Source of the DNA: Fragilaria crotonensis
Taxonomy: Eukaryota; Bacillariophyta; Fragilariophyceae; Fragilariales; Fragilariaceae
Direction of reading: 5' to 3'
Length of the DNA stretch: 64,000 nucleotides
Assembly: GCA_022925895.1 (NCBI GenBank)
Contig: JAKSYS010000041.1
Location: forward strand, 110,597-174,596
How positions within the stretch are numbered: position 1 is the stretch's first letter; each line of letters opens with the position of its first letter. The position numbers and the translations under genes were made by a program. Positions 34,351 to 45,382 of the stretch are shown here, in pieces. The notes under the pieces are model-generated. The model saw only the letters and a list, made by a program, of their open reading frames with translations, did not search any database and was not told the origin of the DNA.

Positions 34351-36145
34351 ATGGGTGCTGCTAGTTCAAAGGGCTTTGTTAATCAAATGCTCAGAAACAG
34401 TGTGGACGAAGCAAACGACATATTTGCAATTAGCGGTGACAATGCAAGACTTGACTCGTATGAACAAGAATTTTTGCATGCTCAACTTGAGGATTATGAA
34501 AATGACGAGGATGATGCAAGGACAAATCTTCTCTTGAGCTTGGTTGTGCTCCATGCCAACGTACAATGCTTGAAGAAAAAAAAGCTTCTCATGCTGAAAG
34601 CGGCAGAGCTGCGAAGACGACAAGGTGCAAGACTAGCACTGTCGGACAAAAAGACACGGGTAGCTCATCCAAGATACTTCACTGATCCAATAACAGGTGT
34701 CCGTTGTCGTATGACACCAAAGCTGAGCCTTTGGTGGGTGCTGTATATCCAAGACCCAAAGCCAGAATGCGGTCGCTGGTCGAAGTCCTTTCGACAAAGG
34801 TTTCGGATGCCACATCATTCATTCATCAAGATTTTAAATATGATGCGTGAAGATGACAACGATGTATATTTTCGACGATGGAAAAGTGTCACACAACAAG
34901 AAGAGGATCAGGAAAGCAATGCCTGCCAACAAGTCCCACCAAGGAAAGTCTCCCCCTATTGAGCTCTTGCTATTGGGGACCTTACGATATCTTGGCAGAG
35001 GATGGACGTTTGATGACCTTGAGGAATCAACCTTCATTAGTCGAGACGTGCATCGTTGCTTTTTCCACTATTACTGTGCATTTGGTGCACAGAAGTTGTA
35101 TCCTCTTAACATCAAAATGCCAAACACACTTCAGGACTTGAGAGCTTGCGAGAAGGAGTATAGAGATGCAGGGTTCCCAGGGTGTATTGGCAGTACGGAT
35201 GCTACCCACATCCCGCTTGAAAGAGTTTCATGTGGAATCAGGCAGGGGCATCTTGGATACAAGATGTCTTGTACCGCAAGGACCTATAATTTAACTGTGA
35301 ACCACCGCCGACAGATTTTGCACTCAACGACAGGTCACCCGGGAAGGTGGAATGACAAAACTCTGATCCGCTTTGATTCCTTCATGACCGAACTGCAAAA
35401 GGGTGCTTTGAACTCAACAATGTCGTTTGAACTGAGGAAGCAGCATTCTGTTATTGCTGAAGGAGAAGCTGCACCGCCAGCAACAACTACAATCAAGGGA
35501 GCGTATGTAATTGTGGATAATGGGTATTTGGATTGGTCCACAACCGTGCCCCCAATGAAAAACACATGTAATCGTTCCGAGATTCGGTTTTCTCAGTGGC
35601 TTGAGTCCTTGCGGAAGGATGTTGAATGCACGTTTGGCATTTTGAAAGGACGATGGAGGGTGCTGAAAAGTGGAATTCGAGTCCACAACACCGAGGCCGC
35701 CGACAACATGTGGCTTACGTGTTGTGCTATGCACAACATGCTATTGGATGTTGACGGTCTGAGCGTCGGCTGGCAGAATGGTGTGCCTTCTCATTGGGAG
35801 TTGCAAAGCGGCCAGTTCCAGGATGATGATATTCCAGATGCAATTCGACGATTGCTTTCTACTGAGCAGGTGATCAGAACATACGATCGAAGTAGCTGTG
35901 GGCGGAGGCATAATCCAGCAAGCACTGCACCATTCCGCAACGAAGAAGTGGACGATGGACAGCGTTCAATTCTCAATCAAAGAATCATAGCAGAAGGTGA
36001 AGCAGTTGCGGTGAATGAGCTACCCTTGTCTCAGTTTCGGGCAATGCTCATAGACAATTTTAATGTTCTCTTCCATGAGCAAAAGATTGCGTGGCCAAAA
36101 CGACTCACAAGATCGATGCCTCGACATGTTCCTGATCATGCATGA
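34351..36145 (+). CDS. PIF/Harbinger transposase (DDE_Tnp_4, HARBI1-like), one frame change
   Basis: Start at ATG 34351 (MGAASSKG; the frame is open from a TTG six bases earlier). The first part (to about 34870) is helical with a basic FRQRFRMPHHSF motif, matching the N-terminus of Harbinger transposases. The second part (to stop 36145) holds the catalytic core: Asp in GSTDATHIPLE (codon 35198), Asp in VDNGYLDW (35516) and Glu in RKDVECTFGILKGRW (35624), a full DDE triad. The two parts are in different frames. Removing one base in the T/C run near 34870 joins VYF to DDGKVSHNKK. About 600 residues when joined. The family cuts and pastes with help from a second protein, here probably the minus-strand gene. 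Confidence 0.92.
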
Positions 36146-36149
36146 GAGA

Positions 36150-36410
36150 GACGAACGATGCGTGGAACGCTCATGGAATATTCTCGCAATGCGTTCGAAA
36201 ATACTCGCGATGCCATCAATGTTACTACTCGCTCCTCGTGTACTCGCGATGCCTTCAAAACTCGTACTCGAGTACTCGCGATGCCTTCGACGTAAGTACT
36301 TGAGTACTCGCAACGCGTTCGAAATTACTCGTGATTATGCATGCCTTCGAAATCACTACTCGAGTACTCGTGAGCGATGCGTTCGAAGTTACTCGCGATC
36401 TATGATGTTT
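36150..36410. repeat. Minisatellite between the convergent Harbinger genes
   Basis: Imperfect units built on TACTCGCGATGCCTTCGAA, repeated about eight times with TACTCGAGTACTCG joints. It lies exactly between the two stop codons (36145 and 36471). It could act in transcript ending for both genes; that is inference. Confidence 0.75.
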
Positions 36411-36470
36411 ACTACAAATAGCTTCTTATTTACAAAACACGTATGAATTATATTTGCTGTAATGACTTCA

Positions 36471-38330
36471 TCAGGAGATACTGTCGCCGTCAGATTCGTA
36501 GTTCCCTTGGCGAATTGTTTCCTGATTTGACACGCTTTCATTGTCAAAACAAGCAGCACACCACCAAATCATTTCCAGACCGCGTTGCGTTGAACAACAT
36601 ACATCGCAGACGTACCTTTTACACCGGCGACACTTATGCCTTGTTGGCGTTATGGTACATTCAACGCACACTAACACCTCTTGCGATGCGATTGCCAACA
36701 TGGCTTCTGCTGGCGATTTCATCGGCGATGGAAATGTTACAACTCCACTCGGCGGTGCTCGTTTGACAGGGGTAGTGCTCAACACAACAGAACTAGTACC
36801 GTCATCTTGTGGTGGTTCTGTAGTAGTAAAGGAGGAGGACTGCCTATGACTGTCGGCAGCAGCTGCAGCAGCAGCCCGGTTGGCAGCTCTTTCTGCGATG
36901 ACTTTCAATTGACGATCTGCCTCTGTACGTTGAAGAATACTCAACAATTCTTCACGTTCACGCATCGTTGCTTCAATGGAATCCATCTTTTCCATCAAAC
37001 TCTCAGCTTGAGGAGTTCCCTGTTGTGCATGGTAGAATCGCCTGGAAACGCTGTCCACTTGACCTTTCAGGGATGAAATCTCATCTCGAATACGAAGACA
37101 AGACAGCATGGAATGCTTTTGTCGTGCCTTTTCCAGTGACTCTGAATCCAAATAATCCAACGCCTGCTTCAGGATTCTGTCATCATCTGCTCCAGCAACT
37201 GTAGTATTTGTTGCGGTATCGTCATCACCACAAAATGAAGTCATTGTAAGCCCCTCGTTGTCATCATTAGGCGAACCACGTTTTTGTTTCTTGCTACTAG
37301 ACTGGCCTCGTCGGTTGTCGACATTACTGTCACCGTCCTGCTGCAGTAACAATGCATTTGCTTTTAAGGCTCTTCGCGAGCCAGTGTTCCTACCGTGACC
37401 AGTACCAACCTTGGTATCCGTAAACTGTATAGACTTCATCTCGACATCATTCACAAGGATTGGAATATGGCCCCAGAGACACCAAGCCATGAAGCCTTTG
37501 AAAAAAGTTCCATCCGGCTCCTCCTTTCCAATGGGCACGTTGGAATCTTCTGTCACAGCATGGGGAGACAACATCACACAGTCGCCAGTGTTTCTAGCAG
37601 CAGCATCCCCGACTACACGCTGCACTTGTACCGGTGGTGGCTTCTCAGCCACCAGCACCGCGGCTTTCTCACCTGGTAGTACCGCCTTCTCAACGACGGC
37701 CTTTTTCATTGCTGCAAGACACCAATAAATGTAATCGTCCCAATTTGTTCCAGATGGAAAGTTTCCATCTTTGTAAGGTGAGTTTGATGCGGTGACAATA
37801 GCGGTCAGCTTTTTACAGTTGCAAAGAACATCCTTTGCCGCCCGTAGAAGTGTCCTCCCTGTAACATTGCTGATAGATGACGCTCGTCCCACTGACTTGC
37901 TCATAAGTAGCGACTTCTCAATGGATCCTTTGCCAACAAAAATGTTCGTTTCTTGTCCCATTTGGTGCAAAATTGGGATCATTGTTAGCAACATCTCTGG
38001 CGCGTTGGGAGATCCTCCGGGTTGTATCTCAACGGACGACGCATTAAACAAACCGTGGAACTTGTTAAGACCATGAAGAAATTGGTCAACATAGCACATA
38101 ATCTCTGGGTCATCGTCAATGTTACCAAAGCAAAGGTTTGCCATAAGCTTTGCCTGATCTATTTCGGTCATCGTCTTAGCGCCGCAACTGATTGACGGCG
38201 AATCATAACATGCATATGCAATCAATGCCTGGATCTCAGTAAGGAGCTTTGCTGTAACATTGGTCTTTGTCCTTGGTGACTTGCTTGCACTAGTCTTCCT
38301 ACTCGTAGTTCCTGATTCGGGTACTGCCAT
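36471..38330 (-). CDS. Harbinger partner protein with C-terminal Cys-rich zinc finger
   Basis: 619 residues, intact, start ATG 38330. The N-terminal third is globular with a conserved-looking WDDYIYWCLAAMKK block (about 205). The middle is acidic and basic with a nuclear-localisation-like cluster (SSKKQKRG), followed by a coiled coil (about 400-480) ending in RAANRAAAAAAA. The C-terminus holds a dense Cys array (about 552-595, 36546-36677): CVEC, CRRC, CDVCC and CAAC spacings that suit two zinc ions (RING/FYVE/B-box-like). Known Harbinger elements encode a Myb/SANT-like DNA-binding helper as second protein. I see no SANT helix pattern here, so this finger may take the DNA-binding or nuclear-import role. 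Function by position only. Confidence 0.75.
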   Translation of the reverse strand: MAVPESGTTSRKTSASKSPRTKTNVTAKLLTEIQALIAYACYDSPSISCGAKTMTEIDQAKLMANLCFGNIDDDPEIMCYVDQFLHGLNKFHGLFNASSVEIQPGGSPNAPEMLLTMIPILHQMGQETNIFVGKGSIEKSLLMSKSVGRASSISNVTGRTLLRAAKDVLCNCKKLTAIVTASNSPYKDGNFPSGTNWDDYIYWCLAAMKKAVVEKAVLPGEKAAVLVAEKPPPVQVQRVVGDAAARNTGDCVMLSPHAVTEDSNVPIGKEEPDGTFFKGFMAWCLWGHIPILVNDVEMKSIQFTDTKVGTGHGRNTGSRRALKANALLLQQDGDSNVDNRRGQSSSKKQKRGSPNDDNEGLTMTSFCGDDDTATNTTVAGADDDRILKQALDYLDSESLEKARQKHSMLSCLRIRDEISSLKGQVDSVSRRFYHAQQGTPQAESLMEKMDSIEATMREREELLSILQRTEADRQLKVIAERAANRAAAAAAADSHRQSSSFTTTEPPQDDGTSSVVLSTTPVKRAPPSGVVTFPSPMKSPAEAMLAIASQEVLVCVECTITPTRHKCRRCKRYVCDVCCSTQRGLEMIWWCAACFDNESVSNQETIRQGNYESDGDSIS

Positions 38331-38613
38331 GTTATGAATTGGAGTTTGGAGTACAATGGAAATAAAGACAGCAACAACTGGAATTGAAGCATACGAGGCT
38401 TTCTTGTTTTTGTAGCGTTTCCACGCGAATCTACGAGGGAGGTATCTTTGGAAGTAATTGACATACGTGGTCTACATGATTGTATATACTATATGATGTG
38501 GTTTGCTTTGCAAATCGTGTCGTCACGTAAGCATTTGCTTTTACAAAACGTCACACAAACCACGACGTCGGGTTTGTTTTGTTATTTGTCAAATCCCGTA
38601 AGCATTGGCCTAA

Positions 38614-39396
38614 ACTGCGTTACATATGACTGATACTCACCACACATAAACATTCCTTTACACACGCAAATGATCAGCCACATGCTCGGATCCTTCATTT
38701 ACGACTTTACGTGTGACGCATTTGTGTATGAATAGGTTTTCTGTCATAAGCATATCGACCTACTAGTACGATTTAGGACATCAGTCGCACATACGACACA
38801 TGCATATCTCACTATGTCATATCCCACATACGTGTTCCGTCCGTCAACAGATAAGACTCTTGTGAAATGTGAACCAATGGTTACCAAGTTGCACTATAAG
38901 GGAGTGCTCGGGAATACTCCATTTCACGTAGTTTTCAAGTAGACTGGACAGCTCAAGGCGTAAGCTCCGTTCTTAGGTGTCCTTCTCGTCAGGAGTTCAG
39001 AGCTAAACTACCGAAGGAATCAGTGGTAGTTCCACGATATGAGGGATACTGCCGATTTTTGTCTAGGCTATCGTGCGAAGTTTGGTCCATGTGTGTTATC
39101 TGCTTGATGCCGCTGGGAAGCTTCGTCATCCAATCATATGGCGATGCCGATAACAACTTCTGAATAATCAGCAGAAGATGTGTTACCCGTAAGTGAGTAA
39201 TGATATTTCAAGTACAATAGTATCACTGGTTGTAGAGCACCTACTAGTAATGCGCACTGTACACTGTACATGGTACTCGTGCTCCGTAGAATAGAATGGA
39301 ACACTTGGACCTCATTCTCAATGATATAACCAAGTGCTCACAATCATTGCAACGAACCGATTATCCTTGATTCTTCGCCTTTATTGAAACAACAAC
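38614..39396. other. Intergenic region upstream of AMT gene A
   Basis: No gene recognised. It contains the DNA that presumably carries the promoter of AMT gene A. 39240-39290 has GTAC-rich words. An ACAACA stretch lies directly before the ATG (AACAACATG), as it also does before AMT gene B, and may be part of a shared 5' leader. Confidence 0.45.
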
Positions 39397-41799
39397 ATGT
39401 CTTGTACACACAACGCCGACATTGGCGCCATCCTGGCAGATTGCGCGAACGAGACCATCGCCGTGGGGAGCCGATCCCTTTTCGTGTGCCATTGCCGAAG
39501 TAAGTGTTCACTCGTGATGATAATTGTCACGTTCCTCCTTAACAGGCATCCAACGCATGAACAAATGCGAATTGTCATTGACTGTGCATCGCGTGGGATG
39601 TCATGGTTGCTTATCCAACTTGTCATTGACTGTGCATTGGCTGTGATGTAGTTGTTGATAATCACGAAGCACCCATGCGTCCCTTCATTTTTTTGAAATC
39701 CCAGGCGTTGGATTGTGACAGCATGTGTATCTGCAATTGATCTTATTCTAACACCATGTCTCTCTCTTCTTCTCTAGGCTACATGTGGAATTGCGGAGGG
39801 TGTCAACACCTTCTTTCTTTTGTTTGCTGTAAGTTACTCTGCGCCATCCGGAATGGTTCTTCACTTTCTCCAATGTTTGTCGGCACTTGGGATTGGACCT
39901 TGTGTGTTATGGTATGGTTATGTCGATTGAGCTATCGCAGAAGCTCATTCAATATTGATGTGATGTCACAGCATCTCGGCACGAGCTTACTCGACAAGGG
40001 TTTTCCGTCCCGTGCGGGATGACATGGACCTTGTGATCGTCTGAAAAGATCTTTCACCCCGTTTTCGTGAGGAATTTTGTTCGACCTCAAATTTTCGAGA
40101 TCTTCGGATTTCTGGATGCAGGGTGTCTTTCGTGCGTTTCTTGGTGTCCCTGGTTGTTGTGTGGTACTACTGTACTCTGGTACTTTAGAGTACGGCATTC
40201 CCTTACAATGTACGAATACCGTGTCTTGGCGCAAATCGAAAATTGCCTTTCTCGTTTTCGTATGTGCCTCGCGCTAAATTTTTCTGCCATCGCGAGTTGA
40301 GTGACTCTGCATTACCGCCGAACGTCCGCGACGTGAAATGAACTCACGTAATCAATCTTCTACTATGAATACAGGCTGCCCTAGTGTTTACGATGCAGGC
40401 TGGCTTCGCCATGCTTTGTGCTGGATCTGTGCGCCAAAAGAATGTTAAGAATATCATGCTTAAGAACCTGCTTGATGCCTGCGGTGGTGCCCTCGGGTTC
40501 TACACTGTTGGTTACGGATTTGCATATGGTTCTGCAAGTGGAGACTACACGAGCGCCAGGTTCATAGGCAACTACAACTTCTTTCTCATGGGCCTCGAAA
40601 GTGGTTACCAACTTATCACATGGTTCTTCCAGTTTGCCTTCGCCGCTACTGCTGCCACCATTGTCGCCGGTACCGTCGCCGAGCGTTGCAAGATGGCTGC
40701 GTACCTGTGCTACTCCGTGTTTCTGACCGGATTCGTGTACCCTGTCATTGTGCACTCCATTTGGTCAGCCGATGGATTCTTGGTTGCCTTTGGTCCCTTG
40801 GAGGACAAGTTCCGCGGCATTGGAGTGATTGACTTCGCCGGGTCGGGTGTTGTGCACATGACCGGAGGTGTCACGGCCTTCATTGCCGCCATTGTTCTGG
40901 GGCCACGAAGGGGGCGCTTCTACGACGAGGATGGCAACCCTCTGGAGACCCCTGCAGTGTGGCCTGCGCACTCTGTGGCGCTTCAGATTCTTGGAACCTT
41001 CCTGCTTTGGTTCGGATGGTACGGATTCAACCCCGGCTCTGCACTCTACATCGCCAACACAACTTCCGCTTCGGTCTCTGCTCTCGCTGCCGTTACTACC
41101 ACCATTGCCGCTGCATCCGGATGTGTTTCGGGAATGTTCCTTGATACTATCATTGAAACCATCTCAACTGGTGAGGTTTCCTACGATCTTACCATGGCCA
41201 TGAATGGTTGCCTCGCCGGTCTTGTTGCCATTACAGCGGGGTGCTCCAGTGTCGATCCGTGGGCCGCAGTGGTCATTGGTGTGATTGCTGGATGGGTCTA
41301 CTATGGCTTCTCTAAGCTCTTGATCAAGCTGAGGATCGACGATGCCGTTGATGCCGTTCCAGTGCATTTGGGTAACGGAATGTGGGGTATGATTGCTGTT
41401 GGGTTCTTTGCCAACCCTGCCCACACTAACAACGCTTACAGCGCGGAGCTCGCGGGAGTCTTTTACGGCAGTTGGGACCTCCTCCTCAATCAGATTGTCG
41501 CCATTTGCTGGATCATTGGATGGGTCGGAGCCACCATGACCCCATTCTTCATCGTTCTTAAGATGGTCGGCATGTTCCGTGTCGATGCTCTTGAAGAAGA
41601 CGTTGGTCTTGACATTTCCCACCATCGTGGTGCTGCGTACGACCTTAGTGGTCCTCACCCTGATGATATCGAGAAGCACATGGAGGTGCAAGCTTCGAAG
41701 CATGGCAGAGTGGAGGTCCCCAAGGAAGTTGCTGAGGCTGCGGAGACCAACTACGTCAAAGCCGAGTCCTTTGAGATTGACGAGGAAGAAATTGCTTAA
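39397..41799 (+). CDS. Ammonium transporter A (AMT1-type), three exons, exon 1 frame change
   Basis: Exons 39397-39499, 39778-39828 and 40375-41799; introns start GTAAGT and end AG (CTCTAG, ATACAG). The spliced protein is about 525 residues, with 11 expected membrane helices. AMT signs: the DFAGSGVVHMTGG signature with the first pore His, the second pore His in PVHLGNGMWG, FGWYGFNPGS, and the conserved cytosolic C-terminus EEDVGLDISHHRG used in trimer control by phosphorylation. Family members import ammonium across the plasma membrane. Exon 1 matches exon 1 of gene B, but a G run near 39461-39466 carries one extra base (GTGGGG), which shifts the frame; without it the exon is 34 codons and phase-compatible. 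So it is either a sequence error or a damaged start. Exon 3 is nearly identical to gene B over long stretches, indicating a recent tandem duplication. Confidence 0.92.
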
Positions 41800-41801
41800 A
41801 G

Positions 41802-41863
41802 GTCGTTGAATGGACAGTTCCGACTCTATATGAGTCGTTGAATGGACAGTTCCGACTCTATAT
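41802..41863. repeat. 32-bp tandem duplication after AMT gene A
   Basis: GTCGTTGAATGGACAGTTCC followed by GACTCTATAT occurs twice, starting at 41802 and 41834, just after the stop codon in the 3' untranslated region. Confidence 0.9.
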
Positions 41864-41866
41864 GTA

Positions 41867-42969
41867 TTTTTGCGTGTTTGACGCCCTCTCTTTTCACTCT
41901 TGACTCAGTAGACGTGGAGTGGAAAACGACGCGGCGCTGTTGAAAAGGGATCGAATAGATTTTATAGTACCATTTGGTGCCTATTGTATTGTGTGATGCA
42001 GAATAAATATATCGTTTCCGAGCCCACGATGTGGTTCCGTGCAAGTTAGGCACATGTTTGTTCTGCTCAGCTCTGCGGAAACCTCTTGACCATCAGGACA
42101 CTCGACTGGAAATGCTTCAACATCCTTCCACCACCTGCAGCTGATCTGGTTCGATGTTCGGGTAGGTCTACGGTAGAGTGGGAGCGCGGAGCACCCGCAC
42201 ATAGTGCCATTCCTCCTATAACAGGTATCCCTAATCCCAATTGAGTGTATGTACAAAGAGCATACGTATGATACAACTGAACTCCAACTCCGAGTACCTT
42301 GTACTTGTACGGAGAGTTACATGTACAAGTAATATTCGGTCACACGACTGACGTAATTTGTGGAAGAATCGCCGTGACAGGCTGACCCCGCGTGCTCACG
42401 CGTCCTATTCATGTTCGTGCACGTTGCCGGAAGTTTGGTTCCCGTGTTCCGTGTTCACCTTCACAACTTACCAGTACATAGTACTGGAGTACAGGATCGT
42501 TGTTGAATTCTACTCGACATTTTCCTGACCAGATCGCGACGGATCAAACCGGAGTTCGGACCAATGCGAGGACTATAACTGCTTCCGATGACAACGGAGT
42601 TTTTCATTGTCATGTCACAATATAAACTCGATATATATATGTGGCCACGGGTAAACATAAGTCGTTGTCCAACCCTTGCCCTATGTGAGGGAAAAGTCTC
42701 TATACATATATGCTTAAACGGATGGATATATATATAGGCTGGTGTATGACGTAGGAGAGTGTAATGACTAATGAGACATCCTTTGACCCTATCTGTTCGT
42801 TCCAGCGCAAGGGAGTTTCTTGGTTTCGAAGTCAAGTCAACGAATCTACCTGGCAGTCGGCGCACCCACTACCAGGGGTACCAGGTACCCTAATACCCAC
42901 ACGGACTAAAGATACACGGATAATCCTGTGCCTCCATTCTGAAGAGGCTGGTCGAATTGGAACAACAAC
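41867..42969. other. Intergenic region between AMT genes A and B
   Basis: No gene recognised. Short TATATA runs at 42630-42740 and GTAC words at 42290-42330 are visible. It must contain the 3' end of gene A and the promoter of gene B. Confidence 0.45.
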
Positions 42970-44933
42970 ATGTCTAATCCTTGCCTTCACAATGGTGCAA
43001 TTGGCACCATCATGGCGGATTGCGCGAACGAGACCCTCGCCGAAGGAGCCGATCCCTTTTCGTGTGCGATCGCATCCGTAAGTTGTGGTTATCTCATCTA
43101 CATCTAGTAGTTTCTCGACGTTCGTGATCGGAAAATGGTTTCGCAATCCATAATATGTGATGTGCTTGTACAGTACAGCGCTCGGTGCCAGAAAATCATC
43201 CAACCTTGCAACATTATGGTGGATCTCAATTCTTATAAAATTGAATGCAGGTATTCCGTGTGCAAATGAAATCCTCAATTAAACTTTTGTCTCATCACGT
43301 CGTTGCTCGTTTTCCAGGCCACGTGTGGAATCGCTGAGGGTGTTAACACCTTCTTTCTTCTCTATGCCGTGAGTTATATCTTGTGCAGTTCCTTAGATGT
43401 GCAACAATGGTCGTCTTTTCGTCGCATCCTTTGTAATATGCCTTTGGATATTCATGGTTATCACGGAATCAAGCAGTTTTCTAATGTGCATACACTTTGT
43501 CAACATGTATTCTCACCCACCCCACCCTCTGTTCTACTTCATGAGTGTAGGGTGCAATCGTGTTTATGATGCAAGCCGGCTTCGCCATGCTTTGTGCTGG
43601 AACTGTGCGCCAAAAGAATGTGAAGAATATCATGCTCAAGAACCTGCTTGATGCCTGCGGTGGTGCCCTCGGGTTCTACACTGTTGGTTACGGATTCGCA
43701 TATGGTTCTGCAAGTGGAGACTACACGAGCGCCAGATTCATCGGCAACTATAACTTCTTTCTCATGGGTCTCGACAGTGGTTACCAACTTATCACATGGT
43801 TCTTCCAATTTGCCTTTGCCGCGTCAGCCGCTACGATCGTCGCGGGCAGTATCGCCGAGCGTTGCAAGATGGCAGCGTACTTGTGCTACTCCGTATTCCT
43901 GACCGGATTCGTGTACCCTGTCATTGTGCACTCCATCTGGTCGGCCGATGGATTCTTGGTGGCCTTTGGTCCGATGGAGGACAAGTTCCGAGGCCTCGGG
44001 GTCATTGATTTCGCCGGATCGGGTGTTGTGCATATGACCGGCGGTGTAACGGCTCTCATTGCCGCCATTGTCCTGGGGCCCCGACGTGGGCGTTTCTACG
44101 ACGAGGATGGCAACCCACTGGAAACTCCTACAGTTTGGCCTCCCCACTCTGTGGCGCTTCAGATTCTTGGAACCTTCATCCTTTGGATCGGATGGTATGG
44201 TTTCAATCCCGGATCGACTCTTTTTGTGGCCAACCCAACATCGGCGGGAGTTACAGCTCACGCTGCAGTTACCAGCACCATTGCTGGTGCATCGGGATGC
44301 ATATCGGCCATGTTTTTGGATACAATTGTTGATTGCATCACTACCGGCGATATTACCTATGACCTTAGCATGGCCATGAATGGTGCTCTCGCAGCCCTTG
44401 TTGCCATCACTGCCGGATGCTCTGTTGTCGATCCTTGGGCTGCATTGGTCATTGGTGTCATTGGTGGATGGGTTTACTATGGCTGCTCGAAGCTCATGAT
44501 CAAGTTGAGGATCGATGACGTAGTTGACGCTGTTCCTGTGCATTTTGGCAATGGCGCGTGGGGCTTGATTGCAGTTGGTTTCTTTGCCAACCCGGCCAAC
44601 ACTCTCAATGCGTATAGCAAGGAAATTCCGGGCGTCTTTTATGGTGGTGGCGATCTCCTCCTCAATCAGATTGTCGCCGTTTGCTGGATCTTTGGATGGG
44701 TTGCAGCGACCATGACACCGTTCTTCGTCGTTTTAAAGATGGCTGGTATGTTCCGTGTCGATGCTCTTGAAGAAGACGTTGGTCTTGACATTTCCCACCA
44801 TCGTGGTGCTGGGTACGATATGAGTGTTCCTGACCCTGAGACTGTTGAGAAGCTCATGGAAGTGCGTTCGTCGAACAAGGTGGAGGTCCCAAATGAAGTT
44901 GCCGACGATGACAAAGACGATGAGGATGTCTAA
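42970..44933 (+). CDS. Ammonium transporter B (AMT1-type), three exons
   Basis: Exons 42970-43077 (36 codons), 43318-43368 (17 codons) and 43551-44933, all phase 0. Donors are GTAAGT and GTGAGT; acceptors TCCAG and TGTAG. The protein is about 513 residues. N-terminal exon: MSNPCLHNGAIG and CANETLAEGADPFSC, then ATCGIAEGVNTFFLLYA, then the first helix MMQAGFAMLCAG. Signature DFAGSGVVHMTGG and second pore-His region PVHFGNGAWG are intact, as is EEDVGLDISHHRG at the C-terminus. Intron positions match gene A exactly. This copy is the undamaged one of the pair. It differs from A mainly in the loop after FNPGS and in the cytosolic tail, which is acidic (DDDKDDEDV). Confidence 0.95.
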
Positions 44934-45382
44934 ATGCTGCATAGTTTGCGTGTTGAACTCCCATTTTTTTGCCACAAGAACCCTCTTGCCGTCGCGAAGA
45001 ACTGAAGAGGGTGGAAGGTTCAAGCGCTACGTTTATGGCTAATTTCGGTCTTTTTTGAATTGCATGTTTTCATGTCCATACTTTTTGTAATCTGGTGCGT
45101 GTTCCAGTTTGAGCGACAACATTTTTGGCCCGCCGTGCTCCAACAACTGCGTTCCTCGCTGGGTGTGTCTCACCAATAAGAGAGACACTGTTGCCACTGC
45201 GGGTGTTCATTGAATACATGTTATAATTCTCTCTTTATAATCTTCTCCTGCTTACTTTCTATGTAGTTGGCCACTTAACGCCATATAAAATGTCTCCACA
45301 GCACAAAGGTAACGAACGCTCCGTATCAAATAGAAACGACGGTCCGCAATCAGAGTTTGAACTCCTTCTTCTTCTCTTCCTC
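44934..45382. other. Intergenic, convergent 3' ends
   Basis: Lies between the stop of AMT gene B (plus) and the stop of the FUN14 gene (minus). No gene seen. Confidence 0.5.

Larger units (their letters stand above)
34045..38610. mobile_element. Complete PIF/Harbinger transposon (4566 bp), TAA duplication
   Basis: The ends are inverse copies of GGCCAATGCTTAC (34045-34057 and 38598-38610), flanked by TAA at 34042-34044 and 38611-38613. A 3-base TWA duplication is typical of PIF/Harbinger. The subterminal regions share AACAAAACAAAC and TTTGTAGAA words. Inside are the transposase gene (plus) and a partner gene (minus) arranged convergently. Intact termini and duplication suggest recent insertion. 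Confidence 0.93.

Noticed and set aside
43824-44543. 239-residue minus ORF within AMT gene B
   Set aside because: Antisense shadow of a strongly supported transporter exon; a similar shadow exists in gene A.
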